Shown here piece after piece: positions 22,105-31,543 of a DNA stretch of 64,000 bases. The translations under genes were made by a program, and so were the position numbers. Position 1 is the stretch's first letter, and the number at the start of each line of letters is the position of its first letter. The stretch lies in contig JAMSLZ010000001.1 in the NCBI GenBank assembly GCA_026027325.1, forward strand, positions 1 to 64,000, written 5' to 3'. Source of the DNA: Actinomucor elegans (lineage: Eukaryota > Mucoromycota > Mucoromycetes > Mucorales > Mucoraceae). The notes under the pieces are model-generated. The model made no database searches, was not told where the DNA came from, and saw only the letters and a program-made list of their open reading frames with translations.

Positions 22105-23720
22105 ATAGCATGAAGACAAGAGCAAAAAGCGTTTTATTTTGAAATAAAATTGTTCTCTGAATTGATTATGTATTTAAACCACCGAAAATAATATAAAGCT
22201 TCCCTCCAAAAGGACTTCATCATAATATAGCAAAAGTAAAATAGGTATTTACACTTTCTGTAGTAGATATAAACTATAGATAATTTAACTCGTTTTTATA
22301 TATCATGTTATTAATTCGAGAGAAAGGTATTAGCAATCTTGCAACAGAATGTAAAAACATTTCTTAATCAAAAATTTAACCCATTTCCCTGATGTTTAAG
22401 AAATTATTTCATAATATCAGAAATATAGAACCAGGATAACCCAAGTTATACAGTTCTATATTCATCATTCAATAATGTTAATTGACTATTTAGTTGCTCC
22501 AGTTAATCTTTAAAACCAAATGTAAAATATGATTAATGCTCTTGTTTATCTTTATAGTAAAATTAGTTTATTATCAAGCAATGCGGATTAATTTTCCAAC
22601 AGACAGCAAAAATGTTCATCGATTGTAGTTTTCTAGCACCTAAAAAAACGTGCATGTTTTTGAAGCTTTCGATCGTCATTAAGAATTCTATCATAATCAT
22701 CAATTACTCGAAAGTCCAAAAACGAACGCGTTTTTTTGTAGTTTGAGAAGTGGATATATGATTTTGACAATAAATCATCTAGTTAAATAACCGCCTAGCA
22801 ATAATGACTAAGATTACTGGCAATTAATAATCGCTACTTGACCTATTTTTTTTTTTACACAATAATTTATCTCTTTTTTTACGCAATATATTTCTTTTTT
22901 TTTACGCAATGTATTTCTTTTTTTTTTAACGCAATGTATTTTCTTTTTTTCTTTCTTTCTTTCTTTATTCTATAATTTTACTAAACATAAAATTGAGTAA
23001 ATTAGACACTTAATGGCAGCTCATTCTTAATGTCATTCAGCATTTTAAATACACAGCTATTAGCCAAAGGCTAAATCACGGCAATGAAAGTGCTCAGCTT
23101 ATTAAATGGAACTAGCGATTCGTTCTTGTTTCCAAAAGAGTAATTTACAAGAGAATTTTTTGCAACCTGACCTGTATAAGAGACTTTTCAACGAATAATA
23201 AACGCATTTGAAAGACAATTGTTCAACATTATTTTTGACAAACGTTGAAATTAAACGTTTCTAGGAATTTACATAAAAGATCGTTGAAACGAAAAGCAGA
23301 GTTCATTTTAGTAAATAAAATAAACGAGGATTATGTTGTTGCGTACAAGCATCAGAATTTCATGTACTCATTTATAAGAAGTTTGCAAGATTTGGCTTTC
23401 ATCGGCAAAAGACAAGAATACATAAAAATTGTTTGCAAATAAAATGGAGTTCAGGCTTTTCTTTCTTATTGTCAATTTATGTTATAATATTGACTAAACC
23501 CATAACATTATTGTCTGCTTTCCACTAATATTAGGAGTAACCACTAATAAATGAGCAAAGCACTGTTAATTGCGCAGCCATAGAAAATAATTGCTCTAAT
23601 TTCATTGGTTCGCAGATTATTATTAGTAGGTAAATCTATAGTATTAGTAGGTAAATGATAATAAAATCGTCGTTTTACCACATAATATTATGGGTAGCAC
23701 ACAATATTTTCGCCATAGTG
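22105..23720. repeat. CACTA-3 right noncoding arm
   Basis: No convincing gene (one 65-codon frame at 23245-23442 is unsupported). It contains a degenerate tandem repeat at about 22845-22975 and, from about 23460, the subterminal TAATATTA-type repeats ending in the CGCCATAGTG terminus. Confidence 0.6.
22845..22975. repeat. Tandem repeat ACGCAATRTATTTC plus T run, then CTTT microsatellite
   Basis: Four to five degenerate units of about 25 bp, each an ACGCAATGTATTTC-like core with a run of 7-10 T, followed by (CTTT)n near 22950-22970. It is inside the CACTA-3 right arm and no function is evident. Confidence 0.7.
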
Positions 23721-24078
23721 TACGGCTGAAGCTGAGTTCATTAAGGATTTTGATCCTTTAAACCCAGCCCATCTTGCTGACCCCAAGTATGCTTCTCTCT
23801 CAGCCAATGCTCGTGAAAACGAGATGGCTAACCTCGTTCACTCTCGCTGTATCAGCACTCTGGCGTTCATTCGACCAGTGATGGTCCCTTCTGTTGGTCG
23901 CTCCTTTGTGGAACTTGGATGGATTGATGATGGTGATCTTGATCAAGCCATTAAGGAAGCTCGCTCTCGTCTTGCCGAAAAGGATCCCAAGAAGGCTGCT
24001 TTTGCATTCCGTAGTTCTGGTGCTTTGCCATCTGGTGAAGACGTTACCGGTGATAGCGATACTGAAATGTCACAATAA
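23721..24078 (+). pseudogene. LINE-2 ORF1, C-terminal part
   Basis: After the TACG duplication the ORF1 sequence resumes (AEAEFIKDFDPLNPAHLADPK...) and ends SGDSDTEMSQ with TAA at 24076-24078. The final A of the stop is the first base of the ORF2 ATG (TAATG). It matches LINE-5 55785-56134. Confidence 0.9.
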
Positions 24079-24204
24079 TGACATCTTCAGTCCCTCCTTT
24101 CACTCCTTCTGATACCCCCGTCCGCTCCTTTTCTCTTGCATTGTGGAATGCCAATGGCCTTCGGGTCACTACCATCCATGATGTACTCTCTCATGCTCTC
24201 TCTT
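24078..24204 (+). pseudogene. LINE-2 ORF2, N-terminal start
   Basis: The ORF2 start codon overlaps the ORF1 stop. It encodes the first 42 residues including LALWNANGLR, the first motif of the apurinic-type endonuclease, and is then interrupted by DCT-B after CTCTCTCTT. It joins 26816-30081 in frame. Confidence 0.9.
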
Positions 24205-24424
24205 GAGTTACGTTTATATATAAATAATTTTTTTATTAATATCATTATTCTTATTTATTTTAAATAAATTATATTTTTTGGGATTAACGATTTTGTTGAG
24301 ATTTTAAAACATATTAAAAAAAAACGTTATGATTCATTTTATTCTTTATCAACAATTTATTATATTTTTCTGTTACTTTATATCTTGTGTTGTGTTTAAT
24401 TTTTGTATAGCTAAAACGTATCTC
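24205..24424 (-). repeat. DCT-B left terminal direct repeat (220 bp)
   Basis: Bounded by GAGTTACG and GTATCTC; identical by eye to 26593-26812. It is AT-rich with no ORF. Confidence 0.92.
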
Positions 24425-24490
24425 TAATAATAATTGAAGAAGAATGAAGTAAAAGTCAGGACTTTAATATTAGATAAATAATGATAGTTA

Positions 24491-26458
24491 TTACATGCTT
24501 ATATCCATATCTACTTCTAAATCTTTATTATATTCATTTAATATAGTTTTATCATCAAAATCATACTCTTTTACCCATGAATTATATAATTTTTTATATC
24601 CTTTCCATTTTACAAAATACTCCTTTACACCATTTTTATCTAATCTATGTGATATTATATATTGAACTTCATAATGCTTTTCTTTATCTATAATATCTTG
24701 AGTTAAAGAATTTTTTTCTTCAATAGATATATTTTTACAAGTTATAATAGAATTTAATAAATCATGTTGATAATCTTTCATTAAATTTATATCTGCCATT
24801 TTGTATTCCAACTTTATTAAATCTTCTTTTATATTATTATTACTAGGATAATCAAAACTATCTTTTAACCATAAAGAATGTTTATATAATGGATTTAATC
24901 CACTTAATTCTGCAAACTTTTTAATATTTAATAATGCACAAGCTAATTTTAATTGTATATTATATGTTTCTAATTTAGTCACTCTAACATTATTTTTAGC
25001 ATCGAATCTTTTAAATACTTTTCCTAAACTTGCAAAATAGGTTTCTATTCTAGATCTAAATCCTCCAATATAATTATTAAAATTTGTCTCTTCATCTGTT
25101 AAATCTATTTTTTTCTGCTTTTCAATAGGAAATGTAAAATTGTTAATTTTTATATCCAAGTTTCTCAAAGAATACTTTTCAATAGTCTCATTTAGTGTAT
25201 TTTTATATAAACCGTCAAAACATATATTATCATATAAAGTAAAAAATTTATTAAATTGTACATTGTTTATAAGCATTTTGTCATCATTATTGTTGTAAAC
25301 GCTCATAATTATATTAATAAGAGAATACTGTACAGATAGAAAATCGTATAGATATCCTTATATATAGCTGCAGAAGTGTATAAAGCATTATTACCAAGAA
25401 CCAGAATGTAAATGACTGTATTTGATTATGTTAAAATATCTTTATTTATATATCACTCTGAGCAAGTAGACGCTAATTGATAAATACTATCTCTCACACC
25501 AAATATTACATTCAATACTATTACCTTTGGATATATTGATCCCGACACTCCTCGCCGCTAATCTTGGTCCGCTCATTTGGTTATTATCCCTGGTCTTCTT
25601 TATACGCAGTCCAACCTTGTTCCTGGCAAATCGTAATATGAATTTAGAATCAAGTACCGACCGAGAAAAAGTATATAAGAGATGCGTTTTATCACCTTTT
25701 GACCAGTGAATCAATTCTTGATCTCTAATAAAAAACTATCCACAGTTTTAAAAGTATTTCTATCTTCCAAAATCTTTATCTACCACCTTTACAACAATTA
25801 TTATTTTTACATGGTAAACTATCTGATATAAATACTGCTATATCATTAATATCTATTACAAATTGTGTATTCAATCCTGGTTTTTTTAACTTCCAAGAAT
25901 ATAAATCTTTTCTATCAAAATCTACATTTTCATATATTATTTTATTATGGTGACCATCCATTAATAAAGTTACATGTTTCATCATTTCTGGATTATTTAT
26001 ATATGAATTCAATAACCTAATTCTTTTATTTGTGCAGTAGTTATATAATATGTTATTAACCCAATTATTCAATTCATCATACTTTTTGATATATAAATAT
26101 TTGTAAATTCTGAAAAAATTAGAATGAGGTAAATAAGTCTCCATTTGATTAATAGATATCCCATTTAATAAATGTTCTAGTATTATCAAAGCTTTATCAA
26201 TGTTTCTATATGGCCCTGGTAAATCAAAGTTATTACAAAAATCTGTTAAAAATAAAAATGTTGGAATAATCCCAATCTTATCCTCTATATTTTTTTAACT
26301 TTCTCTATATGTTTAATCTCTTGTAATTCTGTTCTGTGGTATTTTTTTTCTATAGGTCTATATTCGTTTTCTAAAAATTTCCATTTTGATTTAATCAAGG
26401 TTTCATATTCTATCTGTAATTTATTTTGTAATAATATTTTTTCATCTCCATTTATCAT
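24491..26458 (-). pseudogene. DCT-B transposase (DDE plus chromodomain), split by a solo LTR, one frameshift
   Basis: Reading on the minus strand, an ATG at 26458 opens the N-terminal region. One base is missing in the A run near 26296 (as seen on this strand), then the frame runs to 25797. After the solo LTR (25291-25796) and its ATTAT duplication it resumes from 25290 to the stop at 24491. Removing the LTR rejoins SLPCKN to NDDKML exactly as in DCT-A. Catalytic candidates are Asp in LLMDGHH, Asp in ICFDGLYKN and Glu in GFRSRIETYF. The C-terminal chromodomain has HYEVQYIISH, EYFVKWKGYK and SWVKEYDF, keeping aromatic residues expected for methyl-lysine binding (Y, W, and an aromatic or polar third position). 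Amino-acid similarity to DCT-A is clear along the whole length, but nucleotide similarity is low, so the two are distinct subfamilies. Confidence 0.8.
25291..25796. repeat. Ty3 solo LTR inside DCT-B (506 bp)
   Basis: It begins TGTTGTAAACGCTCAT and ends TTTACAACA, flanked by 5-bp ATTAT duplications (25286-25290, 25797-25801). The first 20 bp and the end match the LTR of Ty3-1 (35278-35778) with differences inside, so it is a related, older family member left by recombination between two LTRs. Confidence 0.88.
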
Positions 26459-26592
26459 ATCACAAAATATCTTTCTTGGATCTTTTTTTATATATCAAAA
26501 ATTCAATTTTTTTCTTTAAATAATCATCTGAGTTTCAAATTATAGCAGATAAAATTGTCTGCAACGCCATTGTGTGTAATAATAATTTCTTA

Positions 26593-26812
26593 GAGTTACG
26601 TTTATATATAAATAATTTTTTTATTAATATCATTATTCTTATTTATTTTAAATAAATTATATTTTTTGGGATTAACGATTTTGTTGAGATTTTAAAACAT
26701 ATTAAAAAAAAACGTTATGATTCATTTTATTCTTTATCAACAATTTATTATATTTTTCTGTTACTTTATATCTTGTGTTGTGTTTAATTTTTGTATAGCT
26801 AAAACGTATCTC
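26593..26812 (-). repeat. DCT-B right terminal direct repeat (220 bp)
   Basis: A direct copy of 24205-24424, starting GAGTTACG and ending GTATCTC before the CTT duplication. Confidence 0.92.
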
Positions 26813-26815
26813 CTT

Positions 26816-29800
26816 GTGATATCCTCCTGATTACTGAAACTTGGCTTACCTCTGGGTTGATCCCTACCGATTGGTCTCAATATCATCTGTACGGTCAAAC
26901 TGTCACTAATGCCAATGGACGTGGCTCAGGTGGTGTCACTGCTCTCATCTCTCCTCACTGTCCTTTCACTGTCTCTCAACTTCCGTCTTACAATGCATAT
27001 ACTCTGTCGATCAAGGTTGACAAAGTCAATGTACATTGTGTCTACTTTCCACCCAGTCTCTCTCGTGATCTGGTGCTCTCTTCTCTCAACTCACTGCCTC
27101 TTCACACTGATACTATTATCTGCGGTGACTTCAATGCACGCCTTGGTGATCTTACTGGTGATTCTGCAACAAATCCTCGTGGTCTAGCTCTGCTTCCTTG
27201 GATTGAAGAACGCAATCTGTCAGTGTTGAATGCTTCCTTGGCGTATGGTATTGATACATACTGTACCTTCAGAAATGGTGCTGTGGCGAGCAGTATCATT
27301 GACTTGTTCTTGACCAACATTGGTGGTTCTGGTATGGTGTCTCCTTCTCTTTCTGTGGCATCCGATCTGTCTTTGGGCTCTGATCATCGGCTGCTTCAGT
27401 TGGGGTTCAAGTACATTGCTGTTTCTGGTGGCTCTTCTGGTGTAGGTGACTCTTCGGTGCTGGCTCCTCGTAGGACATGGAACCTCAGTCGGCTGGCTGA
27501 GTCTGAGCCTTTGGCTCTGTTCCATACTCGGTTTCGGTGTCTGGTTGCTCCTTTGAAGGATACTCTTGCTGGTCTGGTTGGTTCTCCTCCGGATAGTCGT
27601 CCACCTATAGATTCACTCAATACATCTCTGAATGAGTGTCTTTATCAGGCGATGGATGAATCCATTGGGTCTAAGGCTCCCCGTCCTGGTCATTGGAAGA
27701 AGTACTGGACAGCTGATCTGGAAGCTGCTGCTCGAGAACGTGATCGCCTCTATTGCCGTTGGCGTCATTCATTTGGTGTTGACAAGGCTTATTACTGGCA
27801 TCTCCATCTGCAAGCTCACAAGTCGTTTCGTCGTGCTGTTGCTGCTGCAAAAAGACTCTCCTGGAAGAACTTTTGCATGTCACTCCAAAAGGACTTTGCC
27901 AAGGCCACTGCCACCATGTCTAGGCTGAAACGCCGGAAAGAAACTTCTGCTACGTATGCTCATCCTGATGGCCCTCAAGCATCAGTCGATTCTATGGCTA
28001 CTCACCTGGCTACAGTGTATGATGGTTCTCTTTTGTCAACTGCTTCTCGTCCCCTGGCTGCTCCTGACTTTGGTTTAGAAGTGCCTTTCCTGGTGTCTGA
28101 TGAAGAAGTGTCTTGGATTTTCTCGGTGGAAACCTTGGTTGAGCATATCAAACAGTTGCCGAATCGCAAAGCTCCTGGTCCTGATCATCTAAAAGCTGAA
28201 ATGCTCAAGGCTGTTGCTGATTTACTTGCTCCTGTCCTCTCTTTGCTATTCCAGGTTTGTTACCAATGGTGCTATACACCGGTTCTATGGCGTCAAGCCC
28301 AGGTCTTTCCTATCTTCAAGAAAGGTGATGCTTCTGATCCTGCCAACTACAGGCCAATTTCTTTGACTTCGGTGATGCGTAAGTTGTTTGAGATTACCAT
28401 TGCACAAAGCGTCTATGACCATTCGCCTTCTCTAGATCTCGCACAAGGTGGCTTCCGTCCTATGCGTAGTCCTCTGGATCAAGCCCTCTGTCTGCACGAC
28501 CTGATGCACAACTACTTCTTGGTTCATCACCACTATCCTGTTGTTGCTTTTCTGGATATTAAGGCTGCCTATGACACTGTTGATCGATGTGTGATCTGGA
28601 ATGCTCTTGAGAATTCATCTCTGCCTCGGCCTCTCCTTGGTCTGCTGGTCAATCTATTTGATGATGTATCCATCTCCGTGTTGATTGCCAACCACATCTC
28701 TTCCTCTTTCTCTCCTGCCACTGGTGTACTCCAAGGTTCGGTGTTGAGTCCTCACTTGTATTCTTTGTACATCAACTCCTTGCCTGAGCTCCTTCGGTCT
28801 GAAGCTTCAGATACTACTGCTGTAGTGTCTCCTCCTGGATCTGCTGAGGCTGTGGCCATTAACTGTCTTCTGTTTGCCGACGATGTGGCAATCTTTGGCT
28901 CCAAACATGAGGTGCAAAATATGTTGAACTTAGCTGCTGATCATTCAAGAGTACTGGGCTATCGTTGGAACCCTACCAAGTGTGCTGTCCTGAACGCTCC
29001 TTCTGTGACCTCCTCTACGTCTACCAACTTTAGACTGAGTCTCTATGATGTTCCTCTGCCTGCAGTGAACGAGTTCACGTATCTTGGTATGCCATTCAAC
29101 AAGAAAGGTCTTGATGGTCCGGGTATCCTGGCTAAACGGTCTGGTGGTGCAGTCAAAACCATGGCTCTACTGAATTCGGTTGGTGTCAACCGTAATGGTT
29201 TCTCTCTCTTGCTCTGTTCTCGGTTATATACTACCTTCATTCGGCCCAAGTTTGAGTACGGTCTTGCTATATCTAGGCTCTCTGCTGCTGACTTTACTGC
29301 TTTGGATAACCTTCAGAACCGGTTAGTTGGTATGTTTGTTGGCTCCCGATGGTTCAATGTCACGAAGCACATCACTTGTATCCCTTCCATGAAGCATCGA
29401 TACAATGTCCTGGTTACCAAGTATGCCCTACGGTCGCAATGGCTTCCGGATGATTGCTTGATATCATTGCTGAACTCTTCTCGAGACAATTCTCCTTCTG
29501 GTCTTGGCTACACTCGATTGAACAAGCTCCTATACCTCAATCCTATGCATATGGCATTGCCCAATCCTGTACCTACAGCCTCTCGTCTCAAGTCCTGGTT
29601 CTCTGGCTACTGGCAAGACCTCTTTGACAAGCAAATGGCTGCTGCTGCTCACACTGGTAAATCGGTTCTTTTGCGTGCTTGTCGGCCCTCTACTTCAAAG
29701 CCTGATCCAATACTGTACCTGCCTATGACTCGCGCTGCTCGCAGTCGTCTTGTTCGATGGCGCTTAGGCCGTTTCGCTAACCGTGATGAATTGTGTCCTT

Positions 29801-30081
29801 GTTTCACTGGTTGCCGGCTCTCTCGAGATCACTTTGTGTTCAATTGCCGTGGCATTGATCCTCGCCTTCTGTGCCAATTACCTGCTGCTCCGCCAGATGT
29901 CAATCGCATTGATCATGCCCTGAACTTGTTGCCCTTGAAAGCATCCAATGGTCCACCGCCTTTCTGGTCTGCACTCCTTGAGATTCTCTATGTGATTGAC
30001 ACGCTGTGTCATCCTCTTGCTGCTATCGTCCCAGATCCAGATCCTGGTGATGCCTGGTTTGCTGCTACTCGTACTATATAA
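26816..30081 (+). pseudogene. LINE-2 ORF2, main part (endonuclease-RT), interrupted only by DCT-B
   Basis: With 24078-24204 it forms a 1130-aa protein without stops. In order: EEP endonuclease (LLITETWL glutamate in the joined part, IICGDFNARLGD, DLFLTN, LGSDHRLLQL), a helical linker, RT (KAPGPDHLKAEML, FPIFKKGDASDPANYRPISL, FLDIKAAYD, GVLQGSVLSP, LLFADDVAIFG), thumb, and the C-terminal CxC...H...C motif near CPCFTGC. The protein nicks target DNA and primes reverse transcription of the LINE RNA. The main-part reading frame is open from 26816; its first in-frame ATG is 26857, but the true start is 24078. It is 98-99% similar by eye to LINE-3 and LINE-5. Confidence 0.93.
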
Positions 30082-30406
30082 ACCTCTCCTTGGTTTATTG
30101 AGCCTCTCTTTCTCTCTGTTCTATTGATGAACCAGCCTGTTTGTCTTTCAACTGCGCAGCCACGGTGGTAAGTGATTATCAAAGTTCCCAGCTGTTGGCT
30201 TGCCTTTTGGATCACTCAGAGCTGCAATAGTCTACTGGTTCTCGCTCTTGTCTTTAACCTTTTTCTCCCTTGTGGTTCTCAGGGTTTTTTATACTTTTTT
30301 CTATGTTTATATTAAACACTTTTTCATATAGTTAGGCTAGATGCTCTATAGAGTTTGCCCATATAACTACTTATTAATAAAATATAATCTTTAAACTGAG
30401 CTACAT
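30082..30406 (+). other. LINE-2 3' UTR
   Basis: Same 3' UTR as LINE-1 and LINE-5, including TTAATAAAATATAATC and the terminal GAGCTACATCCCC, which runs directly into the LINE-3 5' end. Confidence 0.75.
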
Positions 30407-30598
30407 CCCCACTCTTCTTTCGCTTTTGAAAACATTTTTCAAAAATCCACTTTTTCAAAGCCGAATATCTCAACAACTACTATACATCCATCTACAAAAA
30501 TTGCACATCCATCTTCGCCTCGCCGAGTACTATCTGCAGTTTTTTTTTCAGAACATTCCATCAAGTTTTCGACATCTTGAAGTTTTCTCCATTTCGAA
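30407..30598 (+). promoter_or_regulatory. LINE-3 5' UTR / presumed internal promoter
   Basis: 192 bp between the junction and the ORF1 ATG, conserved in LINE-2, -3, -4 and -5. It contains paired runs (GAAAAC-T-run-CAAAAATCCAC-T-run-CAAAG) and TACTATCTGCAG before a T run. There is no TATA box. LINEs carry promoters here, but none is demonstrable from sequence alone. Confidence 0.45.
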
Positions 30599-31543
30599 AT
30601 GTCCAATGTTCAACATGCCTCTGAGCCATCTGGCCTAATTGACCAAATGCAATTGCAGCAAATGGTCTTTTCTGTCGTTCAACAAGTGCAACAACACCAA
30701 ACTGTTTTTCAAGAGCTTCAAGCTTTGAAAGACACAATTCAAACCCTACAGTCAGAAAAACAAGCCCTTGCTGATGAAAACCAGCAATTACGTACCGAGA
30801 TCTCAAAGCTAATGTCCAAAATCTCAAATCCCATTGCCAATGTCGATCAGCCATTGGTTAATTCTCAAGTCTCCCCTGAAGTGAAAGTGACTAAACCCAC
30901 ATTTGCTTCTGTTGCCGCTGCTCCTACTCGCCAAAAGAGTAAGAATTCTGGTTCTGTTTCGCTGAAGAAACGCATTGCTGCAGCCCGTGTATTCAAGACC
31001 GCAGAAGCCCAAGGCCCACAAGGTTTTACCTACGTGTATCTTGGCCGCTCTCGCAAGTTTGACCGTTTGGAAGTCCGGTCCCGTCTCCGTCGTGCTGGTG
31101 TTGACACTGGCCGTGTGATTGATGTCTGTTTCCCCGCCTCTGGTGTCATTGGTATCTTGTTACATACTCAGTATGTAGAAAAGTTCACTGAGCTTATGAC
31201 TATTGCCGAAGCCGAATTTATCAACGATTTTGATCCTTTGGACCCTGCCCATTTAGCTGATCCTCGCTATGACTCTCTTTCATTGGATGCTAGGGCTAAT
31301 GAAATGGCCAAGATTGTCCACTCTCGATGCATCAATACCTTGTCTTTTGTACGTCCCTTGCTTGTCTCCTCTGTTGGCCGCTCCTTTGTTGAGAAAGGAT
31401 GGATGGATGATGAAACTCTTGACCATGTCATGGTGGATGCTCGTCGCCGGCTTGCTGAACAAGATCCTAAGAAGGCTGCTTTTGCCTTCCGTCGCTCTGG
31501 TAAAGACATCTCTGGTGATAGCGATACTGAAATGTCACAATAA
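30599..31543 (+). CDS. LINE-3 ORF1, RNA-binding chaperone-type protein, 314 aa
   Basis: The N terminus has a Gln-rich coiled coil (residues about 16-75, with heptad L/V/I and an ADENQQLRTEISKL zipper-like end) suited to oligomerisation. A linker with an FASVAAAPT motif follows, then a compact alpha/beta domain at 121-195 (SLKKRIAAAR...GFTYVYLGRSRK...GRVIDVCFPASGVIGILLHT) that resembles an RRM-like fold. The C-terminal part is charged and ends SGDSDTEMSQ. LINE ORF1 proteins coat the element RNA and bring ORF2 to it. The start at 30599 is supported by the same ATG context (TTTCGAAATGTCC) in all copies. The stop TAA overlaps the ORF2 start (TAATG), suggesting termination-reinitiation of translation. 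Confidence 0.9.
   Translation: MSNVQHASEPSGLIDQMQLQQMVFSVVQQVQQHQTVFQELQALKDTIQTLQSEKQALADENQQLRTEISKLMSKISNPIANVDQPLVNSQVSPEVKVTKPTFASVAAAPTRQKSKNSGSVSLKKRIAAARVFKTAEAQGPQGFTYVYLGRSRKFDRLEVRSRLRRAGVDTGRVIDVCFPASGVIGILLHTQYVEKFTELMTIAEAEFINDFDPLDPAHLADPRYDSLSLDARANEMAKIVHSRCINTLSFVRPLLVSSVGRSFVEKGWMDDETLDHVMVDARRRLAEQDPKKAAFAFRRSGKDISGDSDTEMSQ

Larger units (their letters stand above)
16342..23720 (+). mobile_element. CACTA-3, complete and apparently intact CACTA transposon (7379 bp)
   Basis: It starts CACTATGGCGAAAATATTGT and ends ACAATATTTTCGCCATAGTG. A TACG duplication flanks it (16338-16341, 23721-23724). The usual CACTA duplication is 3 bp, so a 3-bp TAC with an unpaired end base is an alternative reading. 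Excision restores LINE-2 ORF1. It is near-identical to CACTA-1 but inverted. Both genes are open after splicing, so this is the best candidate for an autonomous copy. Confidence 0.93.
24205..26812 (-). mobile_element. DCT-B: DDE-chromodomain transposon with 220-bp LTR-like repeats
   Basis: It starts GAGTTACGTTT and ends AAACGTATCTC (imperfect inverted ends), flanked by CTT (24202-24204, 26813-26815). Removal restores LINE-2 ORF2 in frame. Terminal direct repeats 24205-24424 and 26593-26812 appear identical over 220 bp. The transposase is on the minus strand and is interrupted by a Ty3 solo LTR. Just inside the repeats the sequence is CTC-TAATAA on the left and CTTA-GAG on the right, an inverted symmetry also seen in DCT-A. 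Confidence 0.88.
15545..30406 (+). mobile_element. LINE-2, full-length non-LTR retrotransposon split by CACTA-3 and DCT-B
   Basis: It starts at the constant junction (CCCCACTCTTCTTTCGC) and ends at the next one near 30406. Without its two inserts it has a 5' UTR of about 190 bp, ORF1, ORF2 and a 3' UTR. Its ORF1 belongs to the same subtype as LINE-5. ORF2 is uninterrupted after removal of DCT-B and one CTT (3393 nt, 1130 aa). Confidence 0.9.

Noticed and set aside
22950..22970. (CTTT)n run as a possible CRISPR or satellite array
   Set aside because: Simple-sequence microsatellite; no spacer-repeat structure.
23245..23442. 65-codon ORF in the CACTA-3 right arm
   Set aside because: Short, AT-rich and Lys-rich, not seen in CACTA-2, with no start context or domain support.
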